Below, in pieces: positions 44,053-55,494 of a stretch of 64,000 nucleotides of DNA. The translations under genes and the position numbers were made by a program. This DNA comes from Meconema thalassinum. Its lineage: Eukaryota > Arthropoda > Insecta > Orthoptera > Tettigoniidae. Within the stretch, counting starts at the first letter, position 1. Each line of letters starts with the position of its first letter. Location of the stretch: the NCBI GenBank assembly GCA_946902985.2, contig OX336388.2, positions 375,025,387-375,089,386 of the forward strand. Reading direction: 5' to 3'. Below the pieces are notes generated by a model. It searched no databases and was not told the DNA's origin. It saw only the letters and a program-made list of their open reading frames with translations.

Positions 44053-45137
44053 CATCATGTCTTGTTAACAAGTAGTCCCGTGACGAACTAAAGAGCCTAC
44101 TTTTCTTAAAATTTAAGATTAATGGTAATATATATAGACCTATCTAGAATAATGACGAAATCAAGTTAGTAATACTAACGTTTCTAAGTACTGCAGTTTG
44201 AAATGCACCTGAAATAGTGTAACCTAATAGAGTAACTTAATACAGTTGGCAGCCCTGGTGACTCTGAATATATTCTTAGTTCCATCTCTTAAAGTATAGA
44301 ATGCACATGAAAAATTTGGTTTAAGTCTAATGGATAATATGGACGTTACATGCTGTTTGATATTGGATTTATCAGTGCGCTTAAAATCATGTTGGGAACA
44401 ATGTCATGTATGTGATGATCAGAATTAATCTGAACTATTACGATCTATTATATGCCAATTTTGGATAAAATTCATTCGATAGTATAGAAGTTAATTAAAA
44501 ATTGAAACTATCAGAAAACTTAGAATCATGTTGAAAGCACTGAGCTATATTAGTTACTCCAAATTAATCTAGAATGTCTTGGCTTGCATACTTTCTGATA
44601 TATTGATATTAGGGTTAAAACATAGAGAGAGCATTTATTAACAGTTGGCAGCCCTGGTGGCTCTTTAGAATACGCACAGTCATATATGTTGTAGTACACA
44701 TAGCCTAGTACATACGAAATTTGGTTGAAATCCAGTCGTTAGTATAGAAGTTACAAGCATTTAGAAATTGGACCTATCGGCAGGCTTAGAATCATGTTGT
44801 CAACACTGTCATGTATGGACTTCTGAAAATTAATCGGGAATGTTATTATCTACTGTATATGTGTGCCAATTTTGGAATAGTTCGCATGCATAACCTCTGA
44901 GATATCCAACATACAGCTCAAATTGGTAGCACTAACGTCAATTTCAAATATGGCCGTGATATATTCTGGTATAGATATTTACTCTTACCAAATTTAGTTT
45001 CGATAGCTGCAGCCGTTTAGGAGTTGATAGGAGGGGGCGGACACACACACACACACACACACACGGACATTTTCCCGGATCGATCTCATAAGTCTACTTT
45101 TTCCTCATTTTTGCAAAATGATAAAAGTAGGTTAAAA
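44053..45137 (+). repeat. hairpin-capped tandem-array element, copy 3
   Basis: Units repeat with 'acagttggcagccctggtg' at about 44243 and 44639 (period near 396 bp). The right end reads 'cagccgtttaggagttgata', then (AC)n, then 'ggatcgatctcataagtcta', then a hairpin (CTACTTTTT / AAAAGTAG, about 45101-45130). It is an inverted relative of 57896-58880, including the outer flank 'tagtcccgtgacgaactaaa'. Confidence 0.8.
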
Positions 45138-45172
45138 ATATTCTCACTTCACTACTCGTACCAGTTCCACAC

Positions 45173-45560
45173 GACTACCTCGTGGTGTAGCGGCTAGTGT
45201 TCTTGGCTGTCGACCCGGAGGTCCGGGTTCGATTTCCGGCCCTACCAAGAATTAATTTTAATTTTGGCATGAGGGCTGAAACGGGGTACACTCAGCCTAG
45301 TGAGACAAATCTGAGAAGAGAAGGGTTCGAATCCCACCTCAGCCATCCTGGAAGTGGTTTTCCGTGGTTCCCCCACTTCTACTCCAGGTAAATGCTGGGA
45401 TGTTTCCCAACTTAAGACCACGGCTGCCTATCCCGAATTTACTTATACACACACTAGTAGGCCTACAGCCATCACAATAACACAGGTTATCGCACAAATT
45501 ATACACACCTAAATAAACGGGGATAAATGACCACGATGTCGCAGCCCCGAAAACAAGCAA
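45173..45560 (+). mobile_element. SINE, family B, near full length
   Basis: Head 'gactacctcgtggtgtagcg' with B box 'gggttcgatttccgg', mid-part 'ggtacactcagcctagtgag' and tail 'gatgtcgcagcccc'. The best preserved copy of this family here. Confidence 0.88.
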
Positions 45561-45659
45561 CAACAAAACACTTCCACAAATGCGCACTATAATATTCAAG
45601 GTTTGGGGGTAACTCTCTAGTTGTATGAATAATAACGATAAAAATTACTGTTGCTTTGT

Positions 45660-46135
45660 CGCTGATACATTTAGGGGCTGTGCGACATCGTGGCCATGTA
45701 ACCCCGTGTACTTTAGTGTGTGTGTGGAATCAGTCTGATAACCTGTCTCATTGTGATGGCTGTAGTAATATTGTTGATTCTTTTCAGAGCCTTGCGACAT
45801 CGTGGTCAGGTAGCCCCGTGTACTTTTGTGAGTGTGGAGTCTATCAGATAACCTGTATCACTACGATGGCTTCACTAGTGTGTGTATTTGTAACTGAGGC
45901 GATGATTTGGAAGGAGACAGGCATGGTCTTAAGTTAGGAATCATCCCGACATTTATCTGGAGTAGAAGTGAGAAATCACACAAACCCACTTCTAGAACAA
46001 CACAGTTGGGAATCGAACCCATCTCTTTTCAGTTTTCGACCATCAGACCAGAATTAAATGTCTTGGCAGATCCGAGAATCAAACCTGGACTTCCGCGGTG
46101 ACAGCGAAGAACACTAGTCACTACATCACAAGTTG
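45660..46135 (-). mobile_element. two SINE family B pieces in tandem
   Basis: The left piece (about 45660-45780) has only the tail; the right piece (about 45785-46135) runs from the tail to the complementary head ('acactagtcactacatcaca'). Both read on the minus strand. Confidence 0.75.
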
Positions 46136-46283
46136 AACACGATATAATCTGTCGTGACAAATATCGTAGTTGTATTCAGTGATGGGTGCTCCAGAATTAG
46201 CCTGCATAACGCTCACCAAAGAACTGATAGCTCACACACATTCATTACAAATTAGCAGACCTGTTCGAGAACTCTCGCATAAT

Positions 46284-46460
46284 GGGTTGTGTGCGCCCAA
46301 TGTGCACAGACTACCCGCCCGGGTCTAGTGCTATGCGGGCTGTACGCGACACAGTTCTGCCAGGGGCAATCTGGGTTGTGTGCACCCCGTGTGTACAGAC
46401 TACCCGCCCGGCTCTAGTAATATGCGGACTGTAGGCGACACAGTTGTCAGGGGTCATCGT
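46284..46460 (+). repeat. ~92-bp tandem duplication
   Basis: 'gggttgtgtgcgcccaatgt' and 'gggttgtgtgcaccccgtgt' start two units, each with 'cagactacccgcccgg.tct' and 'gtagcgacacagtt'-like ends. GC-rich; function unknown. Confidence 0.85.
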
Positions 46461-46649
46461 CTTGTTTATTTGTTTAAAAGCACTTTATAAACAAATACAT
46501 ATATTTCTGTTGACTTTTCAAGAAATGCAAGATTTTTCCTGTAATATTGAGATGATTTGGAAGATTTTGGTACAAACCACACCTTCTAACTCCCTCTGGT
46601 TTAGGAGCTGAAGTTCTGTGAAACATACACCTTAGCGTATTATACAATA

Positions 46650-47515
46650 AGATTAGCAACCCGACCCGGCTTCACCCGGGAACAGTTATGAATGCATTAC
46701 GTGATAAGCGATTTTTTTTCAATATCAATGAACAACAACCAATATCCGTTTTACGTCTCGGCATGATGGCTTAAAATCACTGACTGGACTATTAATTATA
46801 TTATCATGGAGATGCATGTGCAACGAATTCTTGTCAGACGTAATTTAAGAATGGCGAGGTGCATGAAACACAAATCCCCCTTCCGTCCAATCTGAACTTG
46901 ACTGTGAATTTTGCGGAACGAAAAGTTCACAGGCAAAATGAAGAAAGCCGAGTTGCACTTCCAGGGAAACTCCAAACACAACCACCCTTCTCAGAACTCT
47001 TAACTCAACACGACTCAATGGTTTGCTGCTGGCTGTATCTGGCTGGCTGTATAGGTTCGCCCGCTAGCTAGGCTGTAACAGGGATGATAGACTCGCCCTT
47101 TCTGTCGCCTCAGTAGTTGAATGGACACGGTTGGAAGAAATTAAAACGTAAAAACACTTATAGCGGGCGATGTATTGAAGATAGACATATGCTCTCGCGG
47201 ACTTTTTTTTTGTATAACTTTTCATGCTGAACAATTCTTACACTCATAGTATTTAGATATTTTTAACGGCCTGCCCAGCGTAAGCTTACAAAGCGCTCGG
47301 ACACCAGGTTTTTATTCGACCTTTCCACTGAAATCGTTACTACTTGGCTTCCTTTGATCATAAATAAATTATTTTCTACAGAAACCTTCCTCGAGATATC
47401 CTTAACAGAATGACGAAAACCGCATCAAATTCCATCCAGTGGTTCTCGAGATTACCCGTGACATCCAAGAATCGGGGACTTGGTTTTATACTAAGCAGAG
47501 AATAGATAGTTGCTG
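46650..47515 (-). repeat. unclassified interspersed repeat, relative of 43130-43697
   Basis: The left end 'aacccgacccggcttcaccc' is the complement of the hairpin-like end seen at 43665-43690. The right end 'tttatactaagcagagaata' and 'catcaaattccatccagtgg' are typical inner phrases. The middle is not recognised. Confidence 0.4.
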
Positions 47516-47519
47516 CAGC

Positions 47520-48190
47520 TGCTGCTGAATTGAATAGAGGCAGATGACCTTGTTTTTTCTACTCTAAAAATCAACAATCACCACCACTAAATTACTTTGT
47601 CCAATGTAGACACCAGCGAACTCTTAGGCAGAGAATGAAATGGGTTTAGTTGGTAGATTCCATATCGACGGTGGGAATGCAAGTCCTTCTAATGCTACAT
47701 TGCTGTGTCTTTCCATTCCTTTCCTTGTAGTCGGTCATGTTGTCCAGACGTATTAGCCTATTGAGGTACGAGTGCCGACGGCCGATGTAGGAACTATTAT
47801 TTGTTTACACGCAGACCACTGTCAGCCTACCTGGTTGACATGTACAGTTACGTGGGTAGGATATGACTCAGCTCCAGTAGCCTGTCATCATGGTTCTCTC
47901 CGTGGTGACGTGAGCTCCTGTTACACTAAGTTGTGCTGTTGCGGAACAATTATAACTGCACCATTGTTAATTCACCCATTACTATTATTCATTTCCCGTC
48001 CACAATTCACAACATAACTTCTGTCTAACACAAGTAGCGTGCGAGATGCTGCTTGACTTATGTGCGGACCGCACTCCGTCATCCTCCCGCAAGGCTGACA
48101 AAAATATGTGAATTATGGACCTGGGACTTCAAAAATATGGACCTTTTATGGACTACTAAGGGCAGCTATTATCAAATGCTGGCGCAGTCA
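47520..48190. other. no recognised feature
   Basis: An open stretch at 47772-48017 has several Cys/His residues but no spacing that fits a known zinc finger. No splice-bounded exon is evident. Confidence 0.4.
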
Positions 48191-48194
48191 AGTT

Positions 48195-48960
48195 CAGCGG
48201 CACTCGTATTTAAAATGAGTTTATTATGGCAAAGAGCAAAGTTCGAGTGTATATCCACTAGAAGTTGTACACAAGACATAAGGACGAGATGATTATAAAA
48301 TTATTCCACGAGTGGAGTTATGCAGCTATCTCGGGATTGCCATAAATAAAAGGTTACACTGGGGTAAGCACGTTGAGAGCGTTGCTAATAAGGCGCAAAA
48401 GTCGTTATACTTCGTTATGAGAAACATGAAGGGTAGCAGTTTTCAGACCAAAGAATTGGCTTACAAATGTCTTGAGAGACCAATTTTGGAAAACGCCACG
48501 AGTGTGTGGGAGCCCTACCAATCAACTCTAACGAACAAATTGGAGATGGTGCAAAGTAAAGCTGCAAGATTCGTACTTGGCAAATTCTCTCAAACTGAGA
48601 GTGTCTCTGACATGTTAACGTCATTGGTTTGGGAATCCCTACACAGCAGAAGACATAAAAGAAGACTCCAGGAGATGTACAACGCATACACAGGGGAGCA
48701 GGCCTGGAATGAATTACGAAACAGAATGCATGAGCCAGATTATATGGGTAGGAGAGATCACGCATACAAAATTAGGCCCAACATTCAAGAAACGAATTTA
48801 GCTAAGTGTTATTTTATAAACAGGGGTATTCAAACATGGAATGAGTTACCTGAAGAAGCCTTAGAACCTTTTCGTAACAGTTTAAAAGTTTTCAAGAAGA
48901 AATTAAATATTGCATTCAGGGAACACAAATACATTATCGAGAGAAATTGAGATATACAGC
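48195..48960 (+). pseudogene. LINE RT C-terminal fragment (Jockey-like)
   Basis: 48312-48950 is an open frame of 212 codons: YLGIAINKRLHWGKHVESVA, KAQKSLYFVMRNMKG, AYKCLERPILENATSVWEPY, and an ending GIQTWNELPEEALEP then FRNSLKVFKKKLN. This is the standard post-RT region of Jockey-type LINEs; a related out-of-frame piece precedes it. The RT core is missing, so this is a 5'-truncated copy. The continuous frame implies modest age. Confidence 0.85.
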
Positions 48961-48974
48961 ATGTAAATATCTTT

Positions 48975-49445
48975 ATGTTCGACGATGTCGAAATGTAAAC
49001 ATTATGGGTCAGAAAACTGTATCATAATGAGGCTCATTATAACACTATTTTTCATTATGAAACAGTTTCTCCCACCAATCAGAGCTCAAGAAACAGGCGT
49101 GTGACCAATTAGGTAAGGATACCTTCGCGCATGCGCTCAAAATCCGCTGTAAACAATAGGTGTTCTATGTTGGCACGCAAAGTGAATGGTCTCTGCGTTC
49201 GGAGTGCCTTGACCCACGTATGCGCCCTGTTCAGTCAGCAAAGCCAGCGCGCCCTCTTCACTAACTGAATCCCACAGATATTTATGAATATTTATGTTAA
49301 AACATACAATAAAGTTATAATTATCGTCGAACATAAACAGTAGTATGCAACTCGCCTATAATGGTAGAGACACTCGCTTACGCTCGTTTTATAAACATAC
49401 TCGTGTCTTAATTATTGCCATTATAGGCTCGTTGCATAATGTACT
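48975..49445 (+). mobile_element. foldback-family element, one arm plus short return
   Basis: Contains 'tcagaaaactgtatcataat', 'cagtttctcccaccaatcag' and, at the right, 'gcaactcgcctataatggta' followed by its own complement ('ttgccattataggctcgttg'). It is homologous to the left arm of 49451-50268, with a different middle (about 49140-49270). Confidence 0.75.
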
Positions 49446-49450
49446 ATTAT

Positions 49451-50268
49451 GTTCGACCCTGGCGAAATGTAAATATTATATGTCAGAAAACTGTACTAAA
49501 ATGAGGTTCATTATAGTACAAGTTTTCATTATGATACAGTTTCTCCCACCAATCAGAGCTCAAGAAACAGTTGTGTGAGCAATTAGGTGAGGATAGCATC
49601 GCACCTGCGCTCACCTCCATGGCCCCCTATTTTAAATTTCACTGCGTGGCGAGTGTATAGTGAGGTATTTCAGGAGGCCATGGTCAAATACAAGGTATTC
49701 TCTGCGTCTCATGCGCTCTGTTCAGTACATAAAACTGGTGAAATCTCGACAGATATGTATGAATATTTATGTGCGAACATAAAAGTTATAATTATCGTCG
49801 AACATAAAGAGTCGTATGCAACTCGCATATAATGGTAATTAAGACACTCGTAGGGAAATTATAAAAGTGTCTTAGTTACCATTATAGTCGAGTTGCATAC
49901 GACTGTTTATGTTCGTCGATAATTATTATAACTGTTTTATGTTCGAACATAAATATTCATAAATATCTGCCGAAATTTCGCCAATTTTATGTACTGAACA
50001 GAGCGCATGGGACGCAGAGAATACCTTGTATTTGACCATGGCCTCCTCGATTACCCCACTAAGACACTAGGCAACGCAGTGAAATTTAAATTAGAAGGCC
50101 TTGGAACTCAGCGCAGGTGCGATGCTATCCTTATCTAAGTGGTCAAACAACTGTTTCTTGAGCTGTGATTGGTGGGAGAAACTGTTTCATAATGAAAAAT
50201 AGTGTTACAATGACCATCATTATGATACAGTTTTCTGAAATATAATAGTCAGGGTCGAACATACATAA
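49451..50268. mobile_element. foldback element: two ~405-bp arms around a ~10-bp centre
   Basis: The left arm (about 49451-49852) and right arm (about 49861-50268) are reverse complements with scattered mismatches. Examples are 'cagtttctcccaccaatcag' against 'ctgattggtgggagaaactg' (one mismatch), 'ggccatggtcaaatacaagg' against 'ccttgtatttgaccatggcc', and 'gtcgtatgcaactcgcatat' near the centre. No coding capacity. It abuts the related arm to the left. The class resembles Foldback elements, whose ends are long inverted repeats. Confidence 0.88.
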
Positions 50269-50659
50269 ATTAATATCACTGATTGCTGCCCACAGCGATC
50301 CGATCAAGATCGTTGCAAGATGAATGATTCCAATAACCCATTCTATAACATCGCACAGATGATCTGTGGGATTAAGATCAGGGAAATTGGGGGGGGGGGG
50401 AGGGAGAATCGTCCATATGGTGCATCTCATTAGAATGGCCCTCGTATCATTCAAGCATATTTCATCCTCAATGACGTCACCATTCATTGTCGTCCTGGAA
50501 AGTGCCGACCACCTGCCGTGTACAGTAGTCTTGACACCTCCTTAAACCTCATTTCCATGCACGCGGTATGCGGCAAGCCGAAAGGAACAGAAAGTGAAAC
50601 ATTCAACACAACGATGCTTCCATTGGCGCGGTAAGAGATGCGGAACTTGACAGCGGTTT

Positions 50660-51403
50660 TCAGGTTTCGTCCTTTCCAATCAAAGTATAGGCCTTTTGCT
50701 GGAGCGGGGCCGACGGCCGGCTGCCAGGCGCGCGCGCCTTCCGCCAGCGACCGAGCCTGCACCGCGGTTGGCACGCAGGTGGAAACCGTAGCATAGTGCA
50801 TTAATTAAAGGTAAATTCACCAGCTAATCATGATTAAAGAACTTACCTCTCCACAGGAGATGCTGACAGTGTTCTCCTTCAGCTGACAGTTATAAATTAG
50901 CGTTTACACGTTGTGATTCCCTTCTTTTGTGAGGGATATCTGCTGCCGTATATTGTTCTCCAGCTCTACTAGGGTAATTGATCTGTACACTTTGTATTTT
51001 AAATTAACCCACAATTTATTGATGTAACGATGTAACTTCCAAAGTTGCCGTCTGTCAGCTGAAGGAGAAAATTTTTAGTATATTCTGTGAAAAGATAAGT
51101 TCTAACCTTTAACTGGTGCCGTGAGGTCATCTAAATTCCCAAGAAATAAAAAAACATTTGCGCTTCTTTAATTAAATCTTGCAGATGTTGTTTATGTTAC
51201 CTTCTTATCAGACACTACACACCATCGTTGATGAAAGTTTAGTGACTTAATGACTTTAATGACCCTGGTTAGCTCGCCTCCGCCTCGGGCAACCCTGCGG
51301 CCCGAGCTCGGTTGGCTGGCGGAAGGCGCGCGCGCCCGACAGTCGGCCGCCGGCCACGCTCCAGCAAAAGGCCTATACTTTGATTGGAAAGGATGAAACC
51401 TGT
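50660..51403. mobile_element. element with ~100-bp GC-rich terminal inverted repeats
   Basis: 50662-50760 and 51295-51403 are complementary: caggtttc.tcctttccaat, then 'ataggccttttgctggagcg', then 'gcgcgcgcgccttccgccag'. A second inner pair, 'tctccttcagctgacag' (about 50873-50889) and 'ctgtcagctgaaggaga' (about 51053-51069), nests inside. No TSD was identified and there is no transposase. Confidence 0.82.
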
Positions 51404-51409
51404 ATTTAA

Positions 51410-52250
51410 CTAATACTAAACACGCAATGAAAATAGAAATTATATTAGTTTGGGTGCATTGATATCACAGCCTCAGAGAACAACCATGAACAATGCGTGT
51501 TTTTGCTGAAAAACGTGATTCAATGAGCAAATATCATACAGTCTTAGTAATCAATGTGGCCGTGTTTGTCGCGGTCGATGCAGACAGATTCACGGGTTTG
51601 AACTTCTACGTTGCTTCCGCACGGCAATGGCGCGATAGCCAACAACGACTTTTGATTCGTGCTTTAAGCATTATGCTTAATGCAAGGCTATTTCGTTTCC
51701 AGAAACGCGCACATGGAAATGTGGCTCAATACCTAACGGATTCAACATGGCGGTGTTTACGCCCACCGCACTGTCTGTAATCGAGGTAGTCAAAAGATCA
51801 GCTGAGCGAGTGGTGTTGCAGTTTGGAGTGTGGTTACAAATCACTCTATATATTCAGTATGCTTCAGAATCGTCGTACTCACATTTCACGCCATATACAG
51901 CAACATGTCCATCTAAATCTGGAATCAAAACCTCTGAAGCACTTCGCTATGACGTTAAGAAACTTCAAACATTACTTCATAACCTCTCGGTAGAAAAGTA
52001 ATTAGTAGTAATAATAATTATTATTGATAATTACAAATACAAATTAATATCTTACTGACGTCTCAATATAATACCAGCGATCTCCTGCGGTGTATCATTA
52101 GGCCTGAAACGCAAAATCGTCATTAATTGTTAAAATATAATATGAATAAAGGAAAGTTCTTCTACAGAAGAGAAATCTATTGACATCAATAAAGATTTAG
52201 GTTTAAAAATTCATCTCCACGAAACTAAATTCGATAGCGACAGAAATTAA
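51410..52250. other. no recognised feature
   Basis: Open stretches at 51493-51780 and 51747-52001 have no motif. AT-rich sequence follows up to the RT fragment. Confidence 0.4.
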
Positions 52251-52259
52251 AGCACTCAC

Positions 52260-53345
52260 AATTCTGGTTCATAACATGTTAAGGAGCAATAATATAAAAA
52301 TCTCCGACAACGTAACCATTTCCAGACAAATCATACAAACGAACGGCGTACTTCAGGGAGATCCCCTCAGTCACCTGCTGTTCAATGTCGCCACGCACGA
52401 AATTGTTCATGCAGTCAGAGAAGTTTCAAAGGAAACGAAGATCTATATACCTTTACGCCGACGACATGGTTTTGGGGTCGCAAAACATCAGGGACCTCCA
52501 AATTGCAACCCATGCTCTGGAGAAATGGGCAGATAAGAATGAATTGCAAGTTAATACAAAGAAAACCGAGCATATGATTCTCAGGAAGGGTGGACGTGTT
52601 TCCCAAGAACAGAGAATATTTTTCAAAAGTAAACCACTAAAGACTGTCGATAGCTTTAAATATCTGGGCGTAACGTTACAAACCAGCGGGATAACGCTAG
52701 GAGAAAGAAGAAGAAGAAGACCATTACAAACGACAATGAACTCGTTCAAAATCCACGTAAAACAAAGAGCGACAGCAGCTACCAAGGCTATATTTGACGT
52801 CAGAGCCATTACAAGATTATCCTTGAGATCCGCCATTGCACTCTTCGATGCAAAAATTGTTCCAATCCTCACGTATGGCATAGAGATAATTTGGGACAAG
52901 TTAAGCATAGGAGACCTCCGAACATTGGAACAGATAAAGGCTAGATACTTGAAGGCTGTCCTTGGAGTATCCAAATACACGCGATCAAGATTAGTGTAGG
53001 TGCTCACTCGGGAACCCTTCTTGATGGAGGATTTCAGATTCAAGTTCGCTTTGCATACTACGACCTGCTGGAAGAGGGTTCTAGCGGAAAGAACGTTGAA
53101 AAGAAGTGTTCTACTCGACCGAGGCTATGATCAACAGAGCATGGATGGAACCGAACCAGGACTTGCGGCACGTTGTGACCTCTTTGGCTATGCACGGTGC
53201 ATAGAATGTGCAAGACAAAGACATTCCATGGTCCGGACCCGGCCTGTGTCTGAGCTGTGTGACGGAATCTGTGAACGTTATCACGTTCTTCATTGTAGGA
53301 ATAGAGGGAAACCCATCATAGATCACTGCATAGACTGAAGTGCAT
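52260..53345 (+). pseudogene. LINE RT and C-terminal region with zinc-knuckle tail, copy 2
   Basis: It begins inside the RT: QTNGVLQGDPLSHLLFNV (52276-52536), then after a frameshift YADDMVLGSQNIRDL with the catalytic YADD (52454-52465 region). It continues as KTVDSFKYLGVTLQTSG and TYGIEIIWDKLSIGDL, stops at 52999, and resumes out of frame to a Cys/His tail near 53190-53335. A 30-bp insertion with 'agaagaagaaga' lies near 52705. Same family as 41380-42435. Confidence 0.85.
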
Positions 53346-53410
53346 CTTACCTTGCATGTTATTTGTAATTTTGCACAACTTGTGCGCAATAAAACGTTAT
53401 TATTAAAATT

Positions 53411-53755
53411 CATTTTTGAAAGCGTGGAGCTATATGGAAGTAAAACTTGAATTATTTGTGCATCAGAAAAGAAGAGAATCGAGGTAGGCCTATATGAAAT
53501 GTGGTGTGTTACAGGAGAATGATGAGGATTAGATGGCAGATTGAGTAACAAACGAAGAGGTATTAAGAAGAGCAGGAGAGGAGGGTATTTCTGCCGAGTG
53601 ATAATGAAAAGAAGAGATACGTTGGTAGTACTAAGACACCCGGGAACAGCAAACGTAGTTATGGAAGGAAGGGTAGAGGATAAGAACTGTAGGGGTAGGC
53701 CAGGGTTAGACTATGTTTAACAGATTGCCTCAGACGTAGGGTATGGTAGCTATAA
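53411..53755 (+). pseudogene. LINE 3'-end fragment, family L3
   Basis: Contains frames related to ALYGSETWTI...EMWCYRRMM and ILRHPG.ANLVMEGRVEDKN of the copy at 60330-60890, with many frameshifts. It directly follows the preceding LINE. Confidence 0.7.
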
Positions 53756-54074
53756 TAATAATAAATTTATTGCAGCCGAATGGCCAGGAAAGGTTTTGCA
53801 ATATTAGGTTACTTATTTACATTAGATCACAATAAAATTGTACTGTTCATTTGCTTGCATTTAAGAGACCCTGTCCAGCTTTTACATTGCTTGAAGTGAT
53901 AAAGTTCACACCTTTCGCCATATATTTTACACACGCATTGGTCATCTGCTTGGTGATACTTAGTATTTACACACATTTTATGGTGGAAACCATGAATCGC
54001 GAGCCCGACGATTGAGTACCTCTGCGTTTGATTGACGTTGGTCCATTGTCTATTTAACATGGCATCTGTTCCAA

Positions 54075-54722
54075 AATAGTATATTATACAACGAGCCTAT
54101 AATGGCTATAATTAAGACACGAGTATTTTTTATAAAACGAGCGTATGCGAGTTTTATAATTTCCATACGAGTGTCTTAATTACCATTGTAGGCGAGTTGC
54201 ATACGACTGTTTATGTTCGACGATAATTATAACTTTATTATATGTTTTAACATAAATATTCATAAATATCTGTTCAGTCACTAGAATGTTGTGATCGGGT
54301 GCTGCGGTGGATAGTATATCTCTGTTTTCTAAGCTCTCTGGACAACCGACGCATACGCTCTCTGTGCTTCAATACCATATGTTCAGATTGCGCACCAGTC
54401 TTCAGTAAAACTGTCACCGAAGTCGTTTCAAAACCACGCGCTGTGTAGAAATTGGTTTTGGGGATATTAAGGTACAGTGCTATTTCTTGTCTCATATTAA
54501 CCAGTTTATTTACGCGAACGTATGGACGGTGCACTTTCGGTAATTTATATAGACATGTTGGATTTTGAGCGCATGCGCGAAGGTATCCTTATCTAATTGG
54601 TCACACAACTGTTTCTTGAGCTCTGATTGGTGGGAGAAACTGTTTCATAATGAAAAATAGTGTTATAATGAGCCTCATTATGATACAGTTTTCTGACACA
54701 TAATAGTTAGGGTCGAACATAA
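54075..54722 (-). mobile_element. foldback-family element inserted in a LINE
   Basis: The right end, complement 'gttcgaccctaactattatg', and the left palindromic part (54085-54200: 'taattaagacac' ... 'gtgtcttaattacc') match the arms at 48975-50268. The middle differs and holds an 86-codon minus-strand open stretch (54534-54274). Exact ends are uncertain by a few bases and no clear TSD was seen. Confidence 0.78.
54274..54534 (-). CDS. orphan 86-codon open frame inside the foldback element
   Basis: Starts MHRPYVRVNKLVNMRQEIAL and has a basic C-terminal stretch (HRERMRRLSRELRKQR). No domain was recognised. It occupies the element's variable middle, where other copies carry different sequence. 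It may be a captured genomic fragment or a chance frame. Confidence 0.2.
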   Translation of the reverse strand: MHRPYVRVNKLVNMRQEIALYLNIPKTNFYTARGFETTSVTVLLKTGAQSEHMVLKHRERMRRLSRELRKQRYTIHRSTRSQHSSD

Positions 54723-55144
54723 AAACCATTATCTATCTCTTTCTCCTTCTGTTTCCTTCTTTCTGTTACTTGTGTATAAGCGCGTGTACTTGGTACGAAT
54801 TCCTTGAGCCGTATATCCTCGAGGAAAAACGTTTCTTTTGCTACAATGTATGCCATTCTATTTGGCGCATATTTGTCTGCTCCTATGGCCCGTTTAATGA
54901 AGCGTGCTTTCACGTTTTCTATCTTTTCTAAATCACTGGTTTTCAATTTATCCCATATGAGTTCAATCCCATATGTAGCGATGCGGGCGATTGTCGTTTC
55001 GAAGAGTCTCATCGACGTTGCTAATTTCAGGGATGTGATGTTTTCGATGCTGCACATTGCTCTTATAGCTGCTGCTGATCTCTCTTGTATGTGAATGCTG
55101 AATGTTGAAGCAGTAGCTATATAGTGAAGAAGCAATCAGTTCAG

Positions 55145-55490
55145 GCGAGGGAAACCACCCTAAAGACTGAAGGCACAAACACACACTCTCAATAGTGGTG
55201 TATTCTTCTACAGCATTTCCCTTTGGATAGCCTATGTAGAACAAGGTGAGGTGGAGAAATGGAACACAACTCAGCAGGCTGCCACTACCAGCTTTAGTCT
55301 GTGTAATCTGAGAACTTGTGTGTCTCGACTCACGCTACTTAAGGACTAACTTTCCCCTTGTATAACATGACGTCATGCACGCCCTCTGCGCCAAATTACA
55401 CGACTCCATGTCAACCAGCAGCTTCACAGCAAGCGTCGAACATATGAGATGGTAAAAGCTCGAGACAAATATATGAGGTGAACTTCTGCC
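55145..55490. other. no recognised feature
   Basis: AT-rich, with no repeat ends or motifs found. Confidence 0.4.
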
Positions 55491-55494
55491 ATGT

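Larger units (their letters stand above)
53790..55140 (-). pseudogene. LINE RT C-terminal region, copy 3, split by a foldback element
   Basis: The minus-strand frame 55135-54707 reads FSIHIQERSAAAIRAM, then ITSLKLATSMRLFETT and ATYGIELIWDKLKTSDLEKI, ending NGFYV. The rest of the protein (MLNRQWTNVNQTQRYS, HGFHHKMC and a Cys/His tail) lies at 54060-53830, on the far side of the insertion 54075-54722. Joining the two flanks restores the order seen in copy 1. Confidence 0.82.

Noticed and set aside
50847..50882. A 36-bp microexon of the polarity gene
   Set aside because: Splice-like edges exist, but the encoded LKENTVSISCGE does not resemble Patj and lies in an inverted repeat of a mobile element. 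Kept only as a note under the long-TIR element.
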